Source: Saprospiraceae bacterium | GTDB taxonomy: Bacteria; Bacteroidota; Bacteroidia; Chitinophagales; Saprospiraceae | Assembly: GCA_016722285.1 (NCBI GenBank) | Contig: JADKGI010000011.1 | Coordinates: 62,001-126,000 of the forward strand | Direction of reading: 5' to 3' | Length of the DNA stretch: 64,000 nucleotides | In this document: positions 52,118 through 61,008 of the stretch, in pieces | Layout: each line of letters opens with the position of its first letter | How positions within the stretch are numbered: the first letter of the stretch is position 1 | Translations under genes and position numbers: made by a program | Notes under the pieces: model-generated | The model's database searches: none | What the model saw: the letters and a program-made list of their open reading frames with translations, nothing else | Told to the model about the DNA's origin: nothing

Positions 52118-54533
52118 TTCTGCAAGAAAGCAATCACTATTGATTATTGCTTTTATGTGCTTACAGCTTACCACGACTATTGGGCAAATCAATTCTGTAA
52201 CCATGTCGGGAATGATCAAAGATAAAACAGACAAAACTCCTTTATCTTACGTAAATGTAGTTTTAAAGTCAAGCAAAGACAGTGCTTTTATCACGGGAAC
52301 AGTTACTGATGAGGAAGGGCGATTTAAACTTTTAAACATAAAGCCGGAGAAGTATTTTTTAGAAATTTCATTCATAGGCTATATGACCACAAAGCAACCT
52401 GTTTTCGTTGGAATGCTTTCCGAATTTCTGGATTTGGCTACCTTAGAACTTGAATCAGTAAGTCAAACCCTGGATGAAGTGGTCGTTTCTGCAAAACTAG
52501 ATGAAGTGAATGCTAAAATGGATAAAAAAACATATTCCATTGAAGAAAATATAAGTCAGGGTGGCGGTTCAGTACTGCAAGTGATGCAAAACCTGCCAAG
52601 CGTAACAGTGCAGGATGGCAAAGTTCAACTGCGTGGAAATGATAAAGTGACTGTCCTTATCGATGGCAAGCAAACTGCTTTGACGGGATTTGGAAATCAA
52701 ACAGGCCTGGACAATATACCGGCCTCTGCTATTGAGAAAATAGAAATTATCAATAATCCTTCAGCCAAATATGATGCAAATGGCAATGCAGGAATTATCA
52801 ATATTCTTTATAAGAAAAACAAGAAGGATGGCTTCAATGGCAAAGTGGGCTTCACCGGTGGATTAGGTGCGTTGTGGGTACGCAAAGAAAATTTGCCGAC
52901 GATCCGGCCTCAATATACTTTTACACCCAAAATCAATCCAAGTCTATCTTTAAATTACAGAAAAAATAGAGTCAATGCTTTTTTGCAAGGCGACTATTTA
53001 TACACTGAGACTCTCAACAAAAACGAATTTGTAACCCGTACTTACAATAGTGGCGATGTGATCAATTCTCAATTAAAAAGAAATAGAAACACTCACTTTA
53101 CTACATTAAAATCGGGAATTGACTATTCCATAAATGAGCAAAATTCTATTACCATCTCTGGATTATTCGGAAGTGAAAAGATAATAGATCGTGGGGATCA
53201 ACCATTTTTTAATGCGGATATTACGCAGCGACGGAGACTATGGCAGTTTTTGGAAGATGAACTAAAAACTACAGTCATGGCTACGGCCAACTTTCAACAC
53301 AAATATAAAGAACCGGGCCATTTGCTCAACGTTGGTTTCAATTATACTTTCCACAGAGAAGATGAAAAATATTTTTATGACAACTATATGTTTGCTTCAA
53401 CGGGAACAGATGCATTTAAGCTTTTGTCAGATGAACAAGTGTATGATTTCAATGTGGACTATATCAAACCGCTAAAATATGGTCGTGTAGAGACCGGAAT
53501 TAAACTGCGCAACAGAAATATTCCGACCAATATGCAATTTATACCTGGGGCTAACTCTGTTTTAGATGTGAGTGCTGGTGGTTGGGCCACTTACAAAGAA
53601 TTAATTCCTGCCTTGTATGGAAATTATATTTTTGAAAACATAAAATGGGAGGCAGAACTGGGATTGAGAGTAGAGTATGTCAGAATCCAGTATGATGTCA
53701 ATCCGGATCACGTTGTTTACAAAAGTGATGGCTACAATTATACCCAGCCATTTCCAAATATGAGACTGGCATACAAAATCAACGACAATAATAAAATATC
53801 CCTTTTTTACAACCGCAGAGTCGATAGACCGAATGAAGTGGATATCAGAATATTTCCAAAATATGACGATGCAGAAATCATAAAAGTGGGCAACCCGGCT
53901 TTGCAACCCCAATTTACCAATTCTGTAGAACTTGGCCACAAAGCAATATGGGGTAAAGGAAGTCTCTTCAGTGCTGTTTATCACAGATTTGCTGATGGAA
54001 CCATCACAAGAATTTCAAGTACTGTGCCGGGAAGTAACATCATTTATGCTATATTCCAGAATGCAAATAAAAGCTATAATTCCGGTATAGAAATGATCTT
54101 AACTCAGGAAATATCCAAACTATATTCATTCAATATAAATGTGAACGCCTACAGGAATCAGATTGATGGATTTAGCGTGGTCAATAAGTATCCGGTAACA
54201 AATACATTTACCGCTGATAAGGAAGATATTTATTCCGGAAACTTCAAATTGAACAATACTTTTCATTTTCCGAAAAATATAGATGCACAGCTGACGGCCA
54301 TTTATTTAGCCCCGGACATTATACCGCAAGGCAAGATAAAATCCCGTTTCTCTTTAGATCTCGGTTTGAAAAAAGTAATACAAAAAGGGAAGGGAGAACT
54401 ATTTTTTAATGCCACAGACTTGTTGAATACCATGACAATCAAAAAAGAAATCAAGGGAAAAGATTTCCATTATACGAGTGACGACTACTACGAAACACAG
54501 GTTATAAGACTTGGGTATAGCTACAAACTATAA
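52110..54533 (+). CDS. TonB-dependent-receptor-like outer-membrane protein (CarboxypepD_reg + plug + barrel)
   Basis: 807 residues with signal peptide (LLIIAFMCLQLTTTIGQ). Residues about 30-115 form a carboxypeptidase-regulatory-like domain (SGMIKDKTDKTPLSYVNVVLK, VTDEEGRFKLLNI, YFLEISFIGYMT). A plug follows (LDEVVVSAKL, VLQVMQNLPSVTVQDGKVQL, IEIINNPSAKYDANGNAGIINI), then a barrel of the OMP_b-brl_3 type with terminal LGYSYKL. No extended TonB box is distinct. Its PepSY/PAP2 partners suggest a sensory or lipid-related duty rather than nutrient uptake. Complete. Confidence 0.9.
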   Translation: MTDSARKQSLLIIAFMCLQLTTTIGQINSVTMSGMIKDKTDKTPLSYVNVVLKSSKDSAFITGTVTDEEGRFKLLNIKPEKYFLEISFIGYMTTKQPVFVGMLSEFLDLATLELESVSQTLDEVVVSAKLDEVNAKMDKKTYSIEENISQGGGSVLQVMQNLPSVTVQDGKVQLRGNDKVTVLIDGKQTALTGFGNQTGLDNIPASAIEKIEIINNPSAKYDANGNAGIINILYKKNKKDGFNGKVGFTGGLGALWVRKENLPTIRPQYTFTPKINPSLSLNYRKNRVNAFLQGDYLYTETLNKNEFVTRTYNSGDVINSQLKRNRNTHFTTLKSGIDYSINEQNSITISGLFGSEKIIDRGDQPFFNADITQRRRLWQFLEDELKTTVMATANFQHKYKEPGHLLNVGFNYTFHREDEKYFYDNYMFASTGTDAFKLLSDEQVYDFNVDYIKPLKYGRVETGIKLRNRNIPTNMQFIPGANSVLDVSAGGWATYKELIPALYGNYIFENIKWEAELGLRVEYVRIQYDVNPDHVVYKSDGYNYTQPFPNMRLAYKINDNNKISLFYNRRVDRPNEVDIRIFPKYDDAEIIKVGNPALQPQFTNSVELGHKAIWGKGSLFSAVYHRFADGTITRISSTVPGSNIIYAIFQNANKSYNSGIEMILTQEISKLYSFNINVNAYRNQIDGFSVVNKYPVTNTFTADKEDIYSGNFKLNNTFHFPKNIDAQLTAIYLAPDIIPQGKIKSRFSLDLGLKKVIQKGKGELFFNATDLLNTMTIKKEIKGKDFHYTSDDYYETQVIRLGYSYKL

Positions 54534-54659
54534 ACCAATTTCAGAAATAAATTCAAATCTGAATCTATTTAAGATCATATTTTGAAATCATTTTTGAGAG
54601 CATTGTGTTAATTTTTCAGATCAGAATTTGAAGATTAAAACAAGTATAAACATTAATTT

Positions 54660-55415
54660 ATGACAAAATCAGAAATCTTATTAATGCTTCTTATAGCTTT
54701 CTTCCTGACCAGTTGTAACTCAGAAAACTCAAAATCGGCATCAAATATTTTAAATGCGAACGATACTCAATCCGGCAAGGATTCTATTCCAAAATACATT
54801 AAACCATTCAGGTCAGATTTGCCTACCATTGGTCTGTTAATGTATAATGGTGTTCTCCAAAGTGAAGTAATAGCTACTTCTGATGTTTTTTCAAAGCCGA
54901 CAGAAGCGGGAAAACAACTTTTTAATGTAGTGACGATCGCTCAAACTCAAAGTCCAATCACAACAGAAGAAGGAATCAGAATCATCCCCGATTATACATT
55001 TGAAAATTGCCCAAAGCTGGAAGCACTTTTTGTTCCGAGTGCCTATGATATGTATGCTCAGGTTCACAATGACAAGATAGTTTCATTTGTGGCAGATAAA
55101 AATAATGAAGCCAAATATGTGGTGAGTAATTGTGGAGGTGCTCAGCTGATCGGTGCATCAGGGATAGCTGATGGGAAAAAAATAGTCACCTGGATAGGTG
55201 GTGGAAAACAGTTACAGAAGGATTTTCCTAAATTATTGGTAGAAAATGATAGTTTGGTCACTTACGTAGAAGATGGAAAATTCAGTTCTTCAAATGGAAA
55301 TTTGGCCAGCTATGTCTCAGCATTAAATTTATTAGAGAAAATGACAAGTCAGGAGCATAGAAAATTTGTAGAATCTTATCTATATCTTGACCGGCTGCAA
55401 AATTGGAAAAAATAA
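54660..55415 (+). CDS. DJ-1/PfpI-family lipoprotein
   Basis: 251 residues with lipobox (FFLTSC, Cys about 19). After a polar lead the DJ-1/PfpI fold begins with PTIGLLMYNGVLQSEVIATSDVF; the nucleophile elbow has Cys in YVVSNCGGAQLIGASGIADGK, preceded by LEALFVPSAYDMY. The usual PfpI elbow reads CTGA; here NCGGA. Such lipoproteins are often regulators or amidase-like; function unknown. Separate from the preceding operon by about 125 bp. Confidence 0.82.
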   Translation: MTKSEILLMLLIAFFLTSCNSENSKSASNILNANDTQSGKDSIPKYIKPFRSDLPTIGLLMYNGVLQSEVIATSDVFSKPTEAGKQLFNVVTIAQTQSPITTEEGIRIIPDYTFENCPKLEALFVPSAYDMYAQVHNDKIVSFVADKNNEAKYVVSNCGGAQLIGASGIADGKKIVTWIGGGKQLQKDFPKLLVENDSLVTYVEDGKFSSSNGNLASYVSALNLLEKMTSQEHRKFVESYLYLDRLQNWKK

Positions 55416-55909
55416 TAAATTCAGTCTCACAAACCAGTTGATCATTGTAACCGCCAACATGATGTTCAATTGAGAAATCAGTAACCCGTAATTGGATGGC
55501 AGAGACTGTAAATAATCCTGTCTCATCTTACCTTTCCATTATTGAGTAATCTTCCTAAATAGGATTACTTCCTTTATCCTACCTGAAGTTTAATTTTGAC
55601 GATAATGAAACAATGCACACATATAGATTACTCTTCTGCATTTGTTTTATAAAAATGTATTTTAAATTTAAATTAGTTGTAAATCAGGAGTTTATAGATC
55701 TAAACATAAAACATTAGTCAGTTTAGCGAGTTAAATGGTATAATTTATTTAAAGTTTGGTTTATAAACGTTGATTTTAAGTCAATAAAAATAAAATTTGT
55801 GAGAAATAATTCAAAATATAACAATTCATATTAAATTTGATTTGAAAACCAAAGGTTTTAGCAAGAAATTAATGGCCTTCAAAATTTAATGAATATCAAA
55901 AATAAATAA
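55416..55909. other. Intergenic stretch without genes; one imperfect hairpin
   Basis: 494 bp, AT-rich. An imperfect hairpin at 55545-55569 (AGTAATC, 2-nt bulge, CCT, 4-nt loop, AGGATTACT) might end the DJ-1 transcript but lacks a T run. No ORF. Confidence 0.4.
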
Positions 55910-57238
55910 ATGAATAAATCAATTTTGATCATAGTTGGACTTACTCTTTCCTTGAGTTGTAATCAGTCCAAATCAGGTAATAAGGAGAATCAATTATCAG
56001 ACATTGTCAATATTAAATCTCAGGTGATACTTGAAAAAGAAGGAAGGCTATTCAGAGATTTGAACAAGAATGGAAAGTTGGACATCTATGAAGATGCAAG
56101 TCAGCCCGTTGCTGCCAGGGTTGAAGATTTGCTGAGCCAAATGAATTTGGAAGAAAAAGCTGGTATGATGTTTATTGATGGTGTTCCGGTTAGTAAGGAT
56201 GCAAAACCAGACGGTAAAGAAGGGCTTGAAGGATTTGCAGTCGGCTTGACATCAGTGGCTGAAAATATGAATAAATTTAAAATGACACATTTTAATATTT
56301 TTACTATTCCTGATGACCCGGGTATTTTTGCCAAATGGTATGACAATGTCCAACAAATTGCTGAAAAAACAAGGTTGGGTATTCCTGTTACTATCGCTTC
56401 GGACCCTCGCCATCATCTTGGTCAAAATGTTATCAGCATGCCATCTACAGGATTTAGTCAGTTTTGTGAAATGCCGGGTTTTGCTGCTATTGGTGACGAA
56501 AAATTAGTTGCTGAATTCGCAGATATTGTTCGCAAAGAATACCTTGCTATAGGCATCAGAGAGGCTTTGCATCCTCAAATTGATCTGGCGACAGAACCTC
56601 GCTGGGCAAGGATTTCCGGAAATTTTAGCGAAGATGCAGAATTAACTGCCCGATTGGTAAAGCCATATATTGATGGATTGCAAGGTAAAAATTTAAATAC
56701 AGGAGTGGCATGTATGACTAAACATTTTCCCGGAGGTGGTCCGCAAAAAGAAGGATTAGATCCCCATTTTTCATTTCAGAAAGGGCAAATCTATCCGGGA
56801 AATAATTTTAATTACCACCTCATACCATTTGAAGCTGCACTTAAAGCAAATACAGCTGCCATTATGCCATATTATGGTGTTCCAACAGACCAAACAGACG
56901 AAAATGTGGCTATGTCATATAACAAAACAATCATTACTACCCTGTTAAGAGAAAAGTACAAATTCGACGGAGTAGTATGTACCGATTGGGGATTAATTAC
57001 TGATTTACCATTTGGGCCAGGCGTAATTTGGGAAGCCAGAGCTTATGGTGTTGAAAATTTAAGTTCGGCTGAGCGGGTATTGAGAGTAATAGAAGCCGGA
57101 TGTGATCAATTTGGTGGTGAGCACAGACCGGAATTAGTTGTAGAATTAGTCCGGAATGGAAAATTATCAGAAAAACGAATTGATAAATCCATTAAGCGAC
57201 TTTTGAAGCAAAGGGAGAACAAAAAGAGAAAATTCTAA
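55910..57238 (+). pseudogene. Glycoside hydrolase family 3 lipoprotein, catalytic domain (gene carries an internal deletion)
   Basis: 442 residues. Lipobox (LTLSLSC) then an EF-hand-like FRDLNKNGKLDIYEDA and a GH3 catalytic domain: DLLSQMNLEEKAGMMF, GIPVTIASDPRHHLG, TEPRWARISGNFSED, TKHFPGGGPQKEG (the H-F/K-F block) and YKFDGVVCTDWGLITD with the nucleophile Asp in CTDW. Beta-glucosidase or related exo-activity is likely. The ORF ends in RLLKQRENKKRKF and a TAA just where the hinge to the second domain should begin; about 100-150 residues usually found here (to the acid/base domain) are gone and the C-terminal piece is in another frame. Confidence 0.82.
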
Positions 57239-57240
57239 AA

Positions 57241-57519
57241 TTGTTAAAAAAAGTACCGACTATTGTTAATATTTATTTAGACAGACCTACCGTAATCCCA
57301 GAAATAACAAAATCTGCAATGGCAGTCATCGCAGATTACGGATCAAGTGATAAATCAGTGTGCGAAATCCTTTTTGGAAATGCAGAGCCAATCGGGAAAT
57401 TACCCTTTGAATTACCATCTTCTATGGAAGCTGTTTACAAACAAAAAACTGACGTTCCGTATGATTCCGAAAATCCTTTGTTTAAATTTGGCTTTGGGTT
57501 AAAATATGAGAAGAAGTAA
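57241..57519 (+). pseudogene. GH3 C-terminal end beyond the internal deletion
   Basis: Frame one base back from the main ORF. It reads back to about 57205 as KGEQKEKILKLLKKVPTIVN, then IYLDRPTVIPEITKSAMAVIA, GNAEPIGKLPFELPSSMEAVY and PLFKFGFGLKYEKK, the standard end of GH3 domain 2 (FGKLPFELP, DVPYDSENPLFKFG). The stretch joining it to the catalytic domain is missing and the frame is shifted, so the enzyme as encoded is incomplete. Confidence 0.82.
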
Positions 57520-57532
57520 AGTGTAATAATGA

Positions 57533-57583
57533 AATCCCCATGATGCAAACATCACAAACCATTATGATTAAATCATGGGGATT
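57533..57583. terminator. 12-bp perfect inverted repeat after GH3 (hairpin, possible terminator)
   Basis: AATCCCCATGAT at 57533-57544 and its inverse complement at 57572-57583, loop of 27 nt. No T run follows on the plus strand, so it may end transcripts weakly or act as an mRNA stabilising stem. Confidence 0.5.
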
Positions 57584-57662
57584 CCATGTGACCTTTAATA
57601 TTAAAATAAATTTATAAACATGAGCAGAAGTTTCCAAGACAATATAAAACCAGACATTAAAA

Positions 57663-58130
57663 ATGACTAGATCACAATCTCTTGCTGTCAGGCTTCGGGA
57701 AGTTCTTCTCAATGGAATATGGATTGCCAACACCAATTTCAAGGAACAGATAACAGAACTAAACTGGCAACAGTCCATTCAAAAAGTAGAAAATCTTAAC
57801 ACTATTGCTCTATTGGTATTCCATATAAATTATTATTTGGCCGGAATATTGAATGTCTTTAACGCCGGTAAACTTGAAATTAAAGACAAGTACAGTTTTG
57901 ACCTTCCTGAAATTAAATCTGAAGATGATTGGAAAGCATTGGTCAATGATTTTTTAATCAATTCGGAGAACTTTGCTGAAAAAGTGGAACAATTGGATGA
58001 TAATATGCTGGATCAACCATTTGTAGATGAAAAATATGGGAGCTATCTTAGAAATATTGAAGGAGTCATTGAACACAGTTATTATCATTTGGGACAGATA
58101 TCTTTACTCAGGAAGATTATATTGAAATAA
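57663..58130 (+). CDS. DinB-family protein (DUF1572-like)
   Basis: 155 residues, four-helix DinB fold: SLAVRLREVLLNGIWIANTNFKEQI, TIALLVFHINYYLAGILNVF with the first His, and IEGVIEHSYYHLGQISLLRK with H-x3-H at the C-terminal helix. The three His form the metal site in this superfamily. The Bacteroidota members are often called damage-inducible or bacillithiol-S-transferase-like; substrate unknown. ATG 57663. Confidence 0.85.
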   Translation: MTRSQSLAVRLREVLLNGIWIANTNFKEQITELNWQQSIQKVENLNTIALLVFHINYYLAGILNVFNAGKLEIKDKYSFDLPEIKSEDDWKALVNDFLINSENFAEKVEQLDDNMLDQPFVDEKYGSYLRNIEGVIEHSYYHLGQISLLRKIILK

Positions 58131-58491
58131 TAGACCTTACATACTCTTGGGCAAAACGAAAATGGCAATAGTAATCACATTGTAAAAATGTTCATAACCA
58201 GTCCCAAAGACATACGGATTACAAATAGCCCTGGACAATAAAAAAAGACCGTTCAATAAATAACCATATTTAGTACATAAATTGAAACTCAAAGAATCGG
58301 AAAGTAACTTTATCAGAACAATTTCTTTCTGATTAACAAGCATTTAGGGTCAATATAATATTGGTCTTTTCGTTAAAATGTTTATTTAATAATAGCCCCT
58401 TCGTTATTTACAAGACTATCGGGAAATACCATTATCGAGAGTTGAAATATACTTGATTGGACCCATAACATACCTGATCAAGGAATAAATG
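58131..58491. other. Intergenic stretch without recognised genes
   Basis: About 360 bp. A 68-codon minus-strand ORF (58137-58343) is present but not protein-like. The pth promoter starts at its right edge. Confidence 0.45.
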
Positions 58492-58521
58492 TTGGTATTA
58501 AACTTGGTTTTACTAATTTTG
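58492..58521 (+). promoter_or_regulatory. pth promoter (-33 TTG, -7 TAATTTTG)
   Basis: TTG at 58492-58494 and TAATTTTG at 58514-58521, 19 bp apart, an ideal Bacteroidota housekeeping promoter. The -7 box ends 5 nt before the ATG at 58527, so the leader is very short; this also supports that ATG over the one at 58581. Confidence 0.7.
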
Positions 58522-58526
58522 CAACC

Positions 58527-59141
58527 ATGTTTGACCGAATATTAGATTTTTTTAAAAAAACAGACACTCCTTCAGACCCTATGAAATACCTGATAGCCGG
58601 CCTGGGTAACATGGGCTCTGAATATGATAACACCAGACATAATATTGGTTTTAATGTCTTAGACTTGTTGGCAAAAGATGCTGGTGTGCATTTCAACAAT
58701 GACACTCTCGGCGACCTGACAGAAATTAAATTCAAGGGACGAACACTCATTCTACTAAAACCATCGACCTACATGAACCGTAGCGGTAAAGCCGTAAAAT
58801 ATTGGGCCGACAAACATAAAATCGGTCCTGAAAACCTATTGATTATAGTCGATGATATGCATCTTGATCTTGGAAAAATGAGACTCAGGGACAAAGGCAG
58901 TGATGGTGGACACAATGGGCTAAAAGATATTCAGGAGAAATTTGGGCATAACAACTATATACGGCTACGAATGGGTATTGGCAAAGATTTCCACCCAAGT
59001 CAACAAGTCAATTATGTCCTTGGCAAATGGAAAAAGGAAGAGCAGGATGCAGTAGATATCATGGTAGAAAAAGCAGCCCGGGCAGTCAAAAACTTTACTA
59101 CTATTGGATTAAAGCTCACCATGGACGGGTTGAACAGATAA
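58527..59141 (+). CDS. pth: Peptidyl-tRNA hydrolase
   Basis: 204 residues. After a short N-terminal extension, MKYLIAGLGNMGSEYDNTRHNIGFNVLD matches Pth, with the catalytic His in TRHNIGF; further KPSTYMNRSG, LLIIVDDMHLDLGKMRLRDKGSDGGHNGLKDI (Asp and the second conserved region), YIRLRMGIG and VLGKW. It frees tRNA from drop-off peptidyl-tRNA. Start at ATG 58527 is supported by the promoter. Followed by a pterin dehydratase gene after 57 bp. Confidence 0.96.
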   Translation: MFDRILDFFKKTDTPSDPMKYLIAGLGNMGSEYDNTRHNIGFNVLDLLAKDAGVHFNNDTLGDLTEIKFKGRTLILLKPSTYMNRSGKAVKYWADKHKIGPENLLIIVDDMHLDLGKMRLRDKGSDGGHNGLKDIQEKFGHNNYIRLRMGIGKDFHPSQQVNYVLGKWKKEEQDAVDIMVEKAARAVKNFTTIGLKLTMDGLNR

Positions 59142-59198
59142 ATTCATTTGCCATTAAAAAACTATTGCTTATCCTGCGTGTTGAAAGAAAAAAGGAAA

Positions 59199-59444
59199 AT
59201 GAACTGGAAAGAAGAAAATAATGCATTGCGATACACATTTACTTTTGGGGATTTCATCACAGCATGGGCTTTTATGACAGAAGTTGCGATAGTATCTGAA
59301 AAAATGAACCATCATCCTACCTGGTCAAATACTTACAATAAAGTACATATTTCTCTCAGTACCCACGATGCCGGAAATGTGGTCACCGATAAAGACCATA
59401 AACTTGCAAGTAAGATTAGAGCACTTTATTCAAAATATACTTAA
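59199..59444 (+). CDS. 4a-hydroxytetrahydrobiopterin dehydratase (PCD/DCoH)
   Basis: 81 residues from ATG 59199, just after AAAGGA (59191-59196), a good ribosome site. The frame is open from 59148 but the extra residues look untranslated. Conserved: FGDFITAWAFMTEVA, the active-site EKMNHHPTWSNTYNKV (His-His-Pro and the Tyr/Asn) and LSTHDAGNVVTDKDHKLA. Shorter than enzymes of mammals and gammaproteobacteria (about 100) because the first helix is missing, common in this phylum. It recycles carbinolamine pterin. Confidence 0.9.
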   Translation: MNWKEENNALRYTFTFGDFITAWAFMTEVAIVSEKMNHHPTWSNTYNKVHISLSTHDAGNVVTDKDHKLASKIRALYSKYT

Positions 59445-59453
59445 TATTCATAG

Positions 59454-60590
59454 TTAATTTATACTGATTCCTTCCTTCCTGAGTCTATCTACCAGCTGCA
59501 TTCCAAGGGCTTCAACAGGGGTGAGTACTCCGTATTTTATGGTGTTATTTCTTACCTTGTCAAGGAGGGTAAAGGCAGATTGAGAAAACATTTTTGCCGT
59601 TTCATTATATCCCGGATCACCACCTGATATTTTAGTTACAGCTTCAGCTGTTTTGGTCTTACCAAAGCAGATGATTTCAAATTTACTTCCGGCTCTTTTT
59701 TGCTCCGAAGGTCCTGTCCCAGGTTTAAATTTATTAAATAGCTTAGTTCTGAATCTCTTAAATCTCACCAGAAACATGGCTGCAGCAATAGGTAGTACAG
59801 TTTTAATAACCTTTCCCAATGTAGATCTAACAAAAAACTGTGCGTATGTCACCGCCACACCATATTCTTCCGGCATCCGATATGCACTTCTCTTGACAAT
59901 ATGCGGATCTACTACCGGCATAGGAATAGCCCAACTACCTATTTCATCACTGAAATGAATCTTAATGGGTATCTTGGGCGCATCAGGGTGTCTCTTGATC
60001 CTGGTTTTGATGGATTTCCTTTTGACTTCCATGTGAAGTGCTTCTATGGCTGTAGTGAGTGTCCCTCCTGAAAAAGTAGCATTCGTACGGACAAAACCCT
60101 TTAATATCTTAGGTTCGTTGAGTGGAAGCTTCTTTGCCGTAAGCCAAGCCGCAAAATCAGCCGGAATACTATCAAATCCACAACAGTTAACTATGCAACT
60201 CTGATTTTCAACTGCTATTCCGAAATAATTATTATAAATATCAGCAATAAAAGAAGGCTCTCCTGTAATATCCAAATAGTGGGTCTTCGTTTCAATACAG
60301 GCACTGACGACATTGCGCCCATACCAATTGAATGGACCGACTGCATTCATCACTATTTTGGTCTGTGAAGTCATGCCAATAAGGGAAGAATTGTCTTTAA
60401 TATCAGCCACTATGATCTCCGGCAAAACGCCTTTTAAAGAATCCCTGACCATTAAAAGCTTTTCTTTATCACGCCCTGCTATGGCCCACCTGACTTGCTC
60501 ATCTCCGGCATGCTCTGAAAGGTACCTGGCTATGAGCTGACCTGTAAATCCGGTAGCTCCAAAAAGTATGATGTCATAAGATTGATTCAT
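59454..60590 (-). CDS. Saccharopine-dehydrogenase-like NADP-binding protein (trans-acting enoyl reductase type)
   Basis: 378 residues. N-terminal Rossmann fold: IILFGATGFTGQLIARYL, AIAGRDKEKLL, VMNAVGPFNWYGRNVVSACI, TKTHYLDITGEPSFI, and NCCGFDSIPADFAAW. Later, KFEIICFGKTKTAEAVTKISGGDPGYNETAKM and LLTPVEALG-like GVLTPVEALG mark the family called trans-acting enoyl reductases in mycobacteria and saccharopine dehydrogenase-like oxidoreductases elsewhere. One hydrophobic stretch near 250-265 may touch the membrane. Substrate unknown; possibly lipids. Confidence 0.88.
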   Translation of the reverse strand: MNQSYDIILFGATGFTGQLIARYLSEHAGDEQVRWAIAGRDKEKLLMVRDSLKGVLPEIIVADIKDNSSLIGMTSQTKIVMNAVGPFNWYGRNVVSACIETKTHYLDITGEPSFIADIYNNYFGIAVENQSCIVNCCGFDSIPADFAAWLTAKKLPLNEPKILKGFVRTNATFSGGTLTTAIEALHMEVKRKSIKTRIKRHPDAPKIPIKIHFSDEIGSWAIPMPVVDPHIVKRSAYRMPEEYGVAVTYAQFFVRSTLGKVIKTVLPIAAAMFLVRFKRFRTKLFNKFKPGTGPSEQKRAGSKFEIICFGKTKTAEAVTKISGGDPGYNETAKMFSQSAFTLLDKVRNNTIKYGVLTPVEALGMQLVDRLRKEGISIN

Positions 60591-61008
60591 TGTTGGGAGT
60601 ATTTTTATGTCCTGTTTGGCTGTTTTTTGAAAACCTGAATTTTAAATTTCTACAGCTCAGGCCTTTTCAGAATTCATTTAGGGAGTAAATGTAATCCAAA
60701 CATAATGAAATACATCATTTAGCAATGCCAAAAAATCTTGTTCTTATCCATCGGTCAATATTATGGCCAAAGTAATTTAATAGTATATTGTTAATTCTTT
60801 TACGTGCCCGTGGAACACACACATCTTACCTTTTTCTAAATCCATAGTAGTTGCTATAAAAACTCAAAAGCGCTTCTATCTGTGTCGCAATCACTTAACA
60901 ATTATTTGTAATTATAATGGGATTGTTTAGGTGATAATTTCAATCAAAAAATTACTTGATTTTGATCTTTTGTAAGCATATACTAAAATAATTACTTTAT
61001 GATTGAAA
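60591..61008. other. Intergenic stretch with a long-range inverted repeat
   Basis: 418 bp. TAATTTCAATCA at 60935-60946 and its inverse complement at 61000-61011 (touching the stop of the PA14 gene) form a 12-bp stem with a 53-nt loop. AT-rich, so chance is possible. No ORF. Confidence 0.4.

Noticed and set aside
58137..58343. Minus-strand 68-codon ORF between DinB and pth
   Set aside because: No motif, no ribosome site and no neighbour support.
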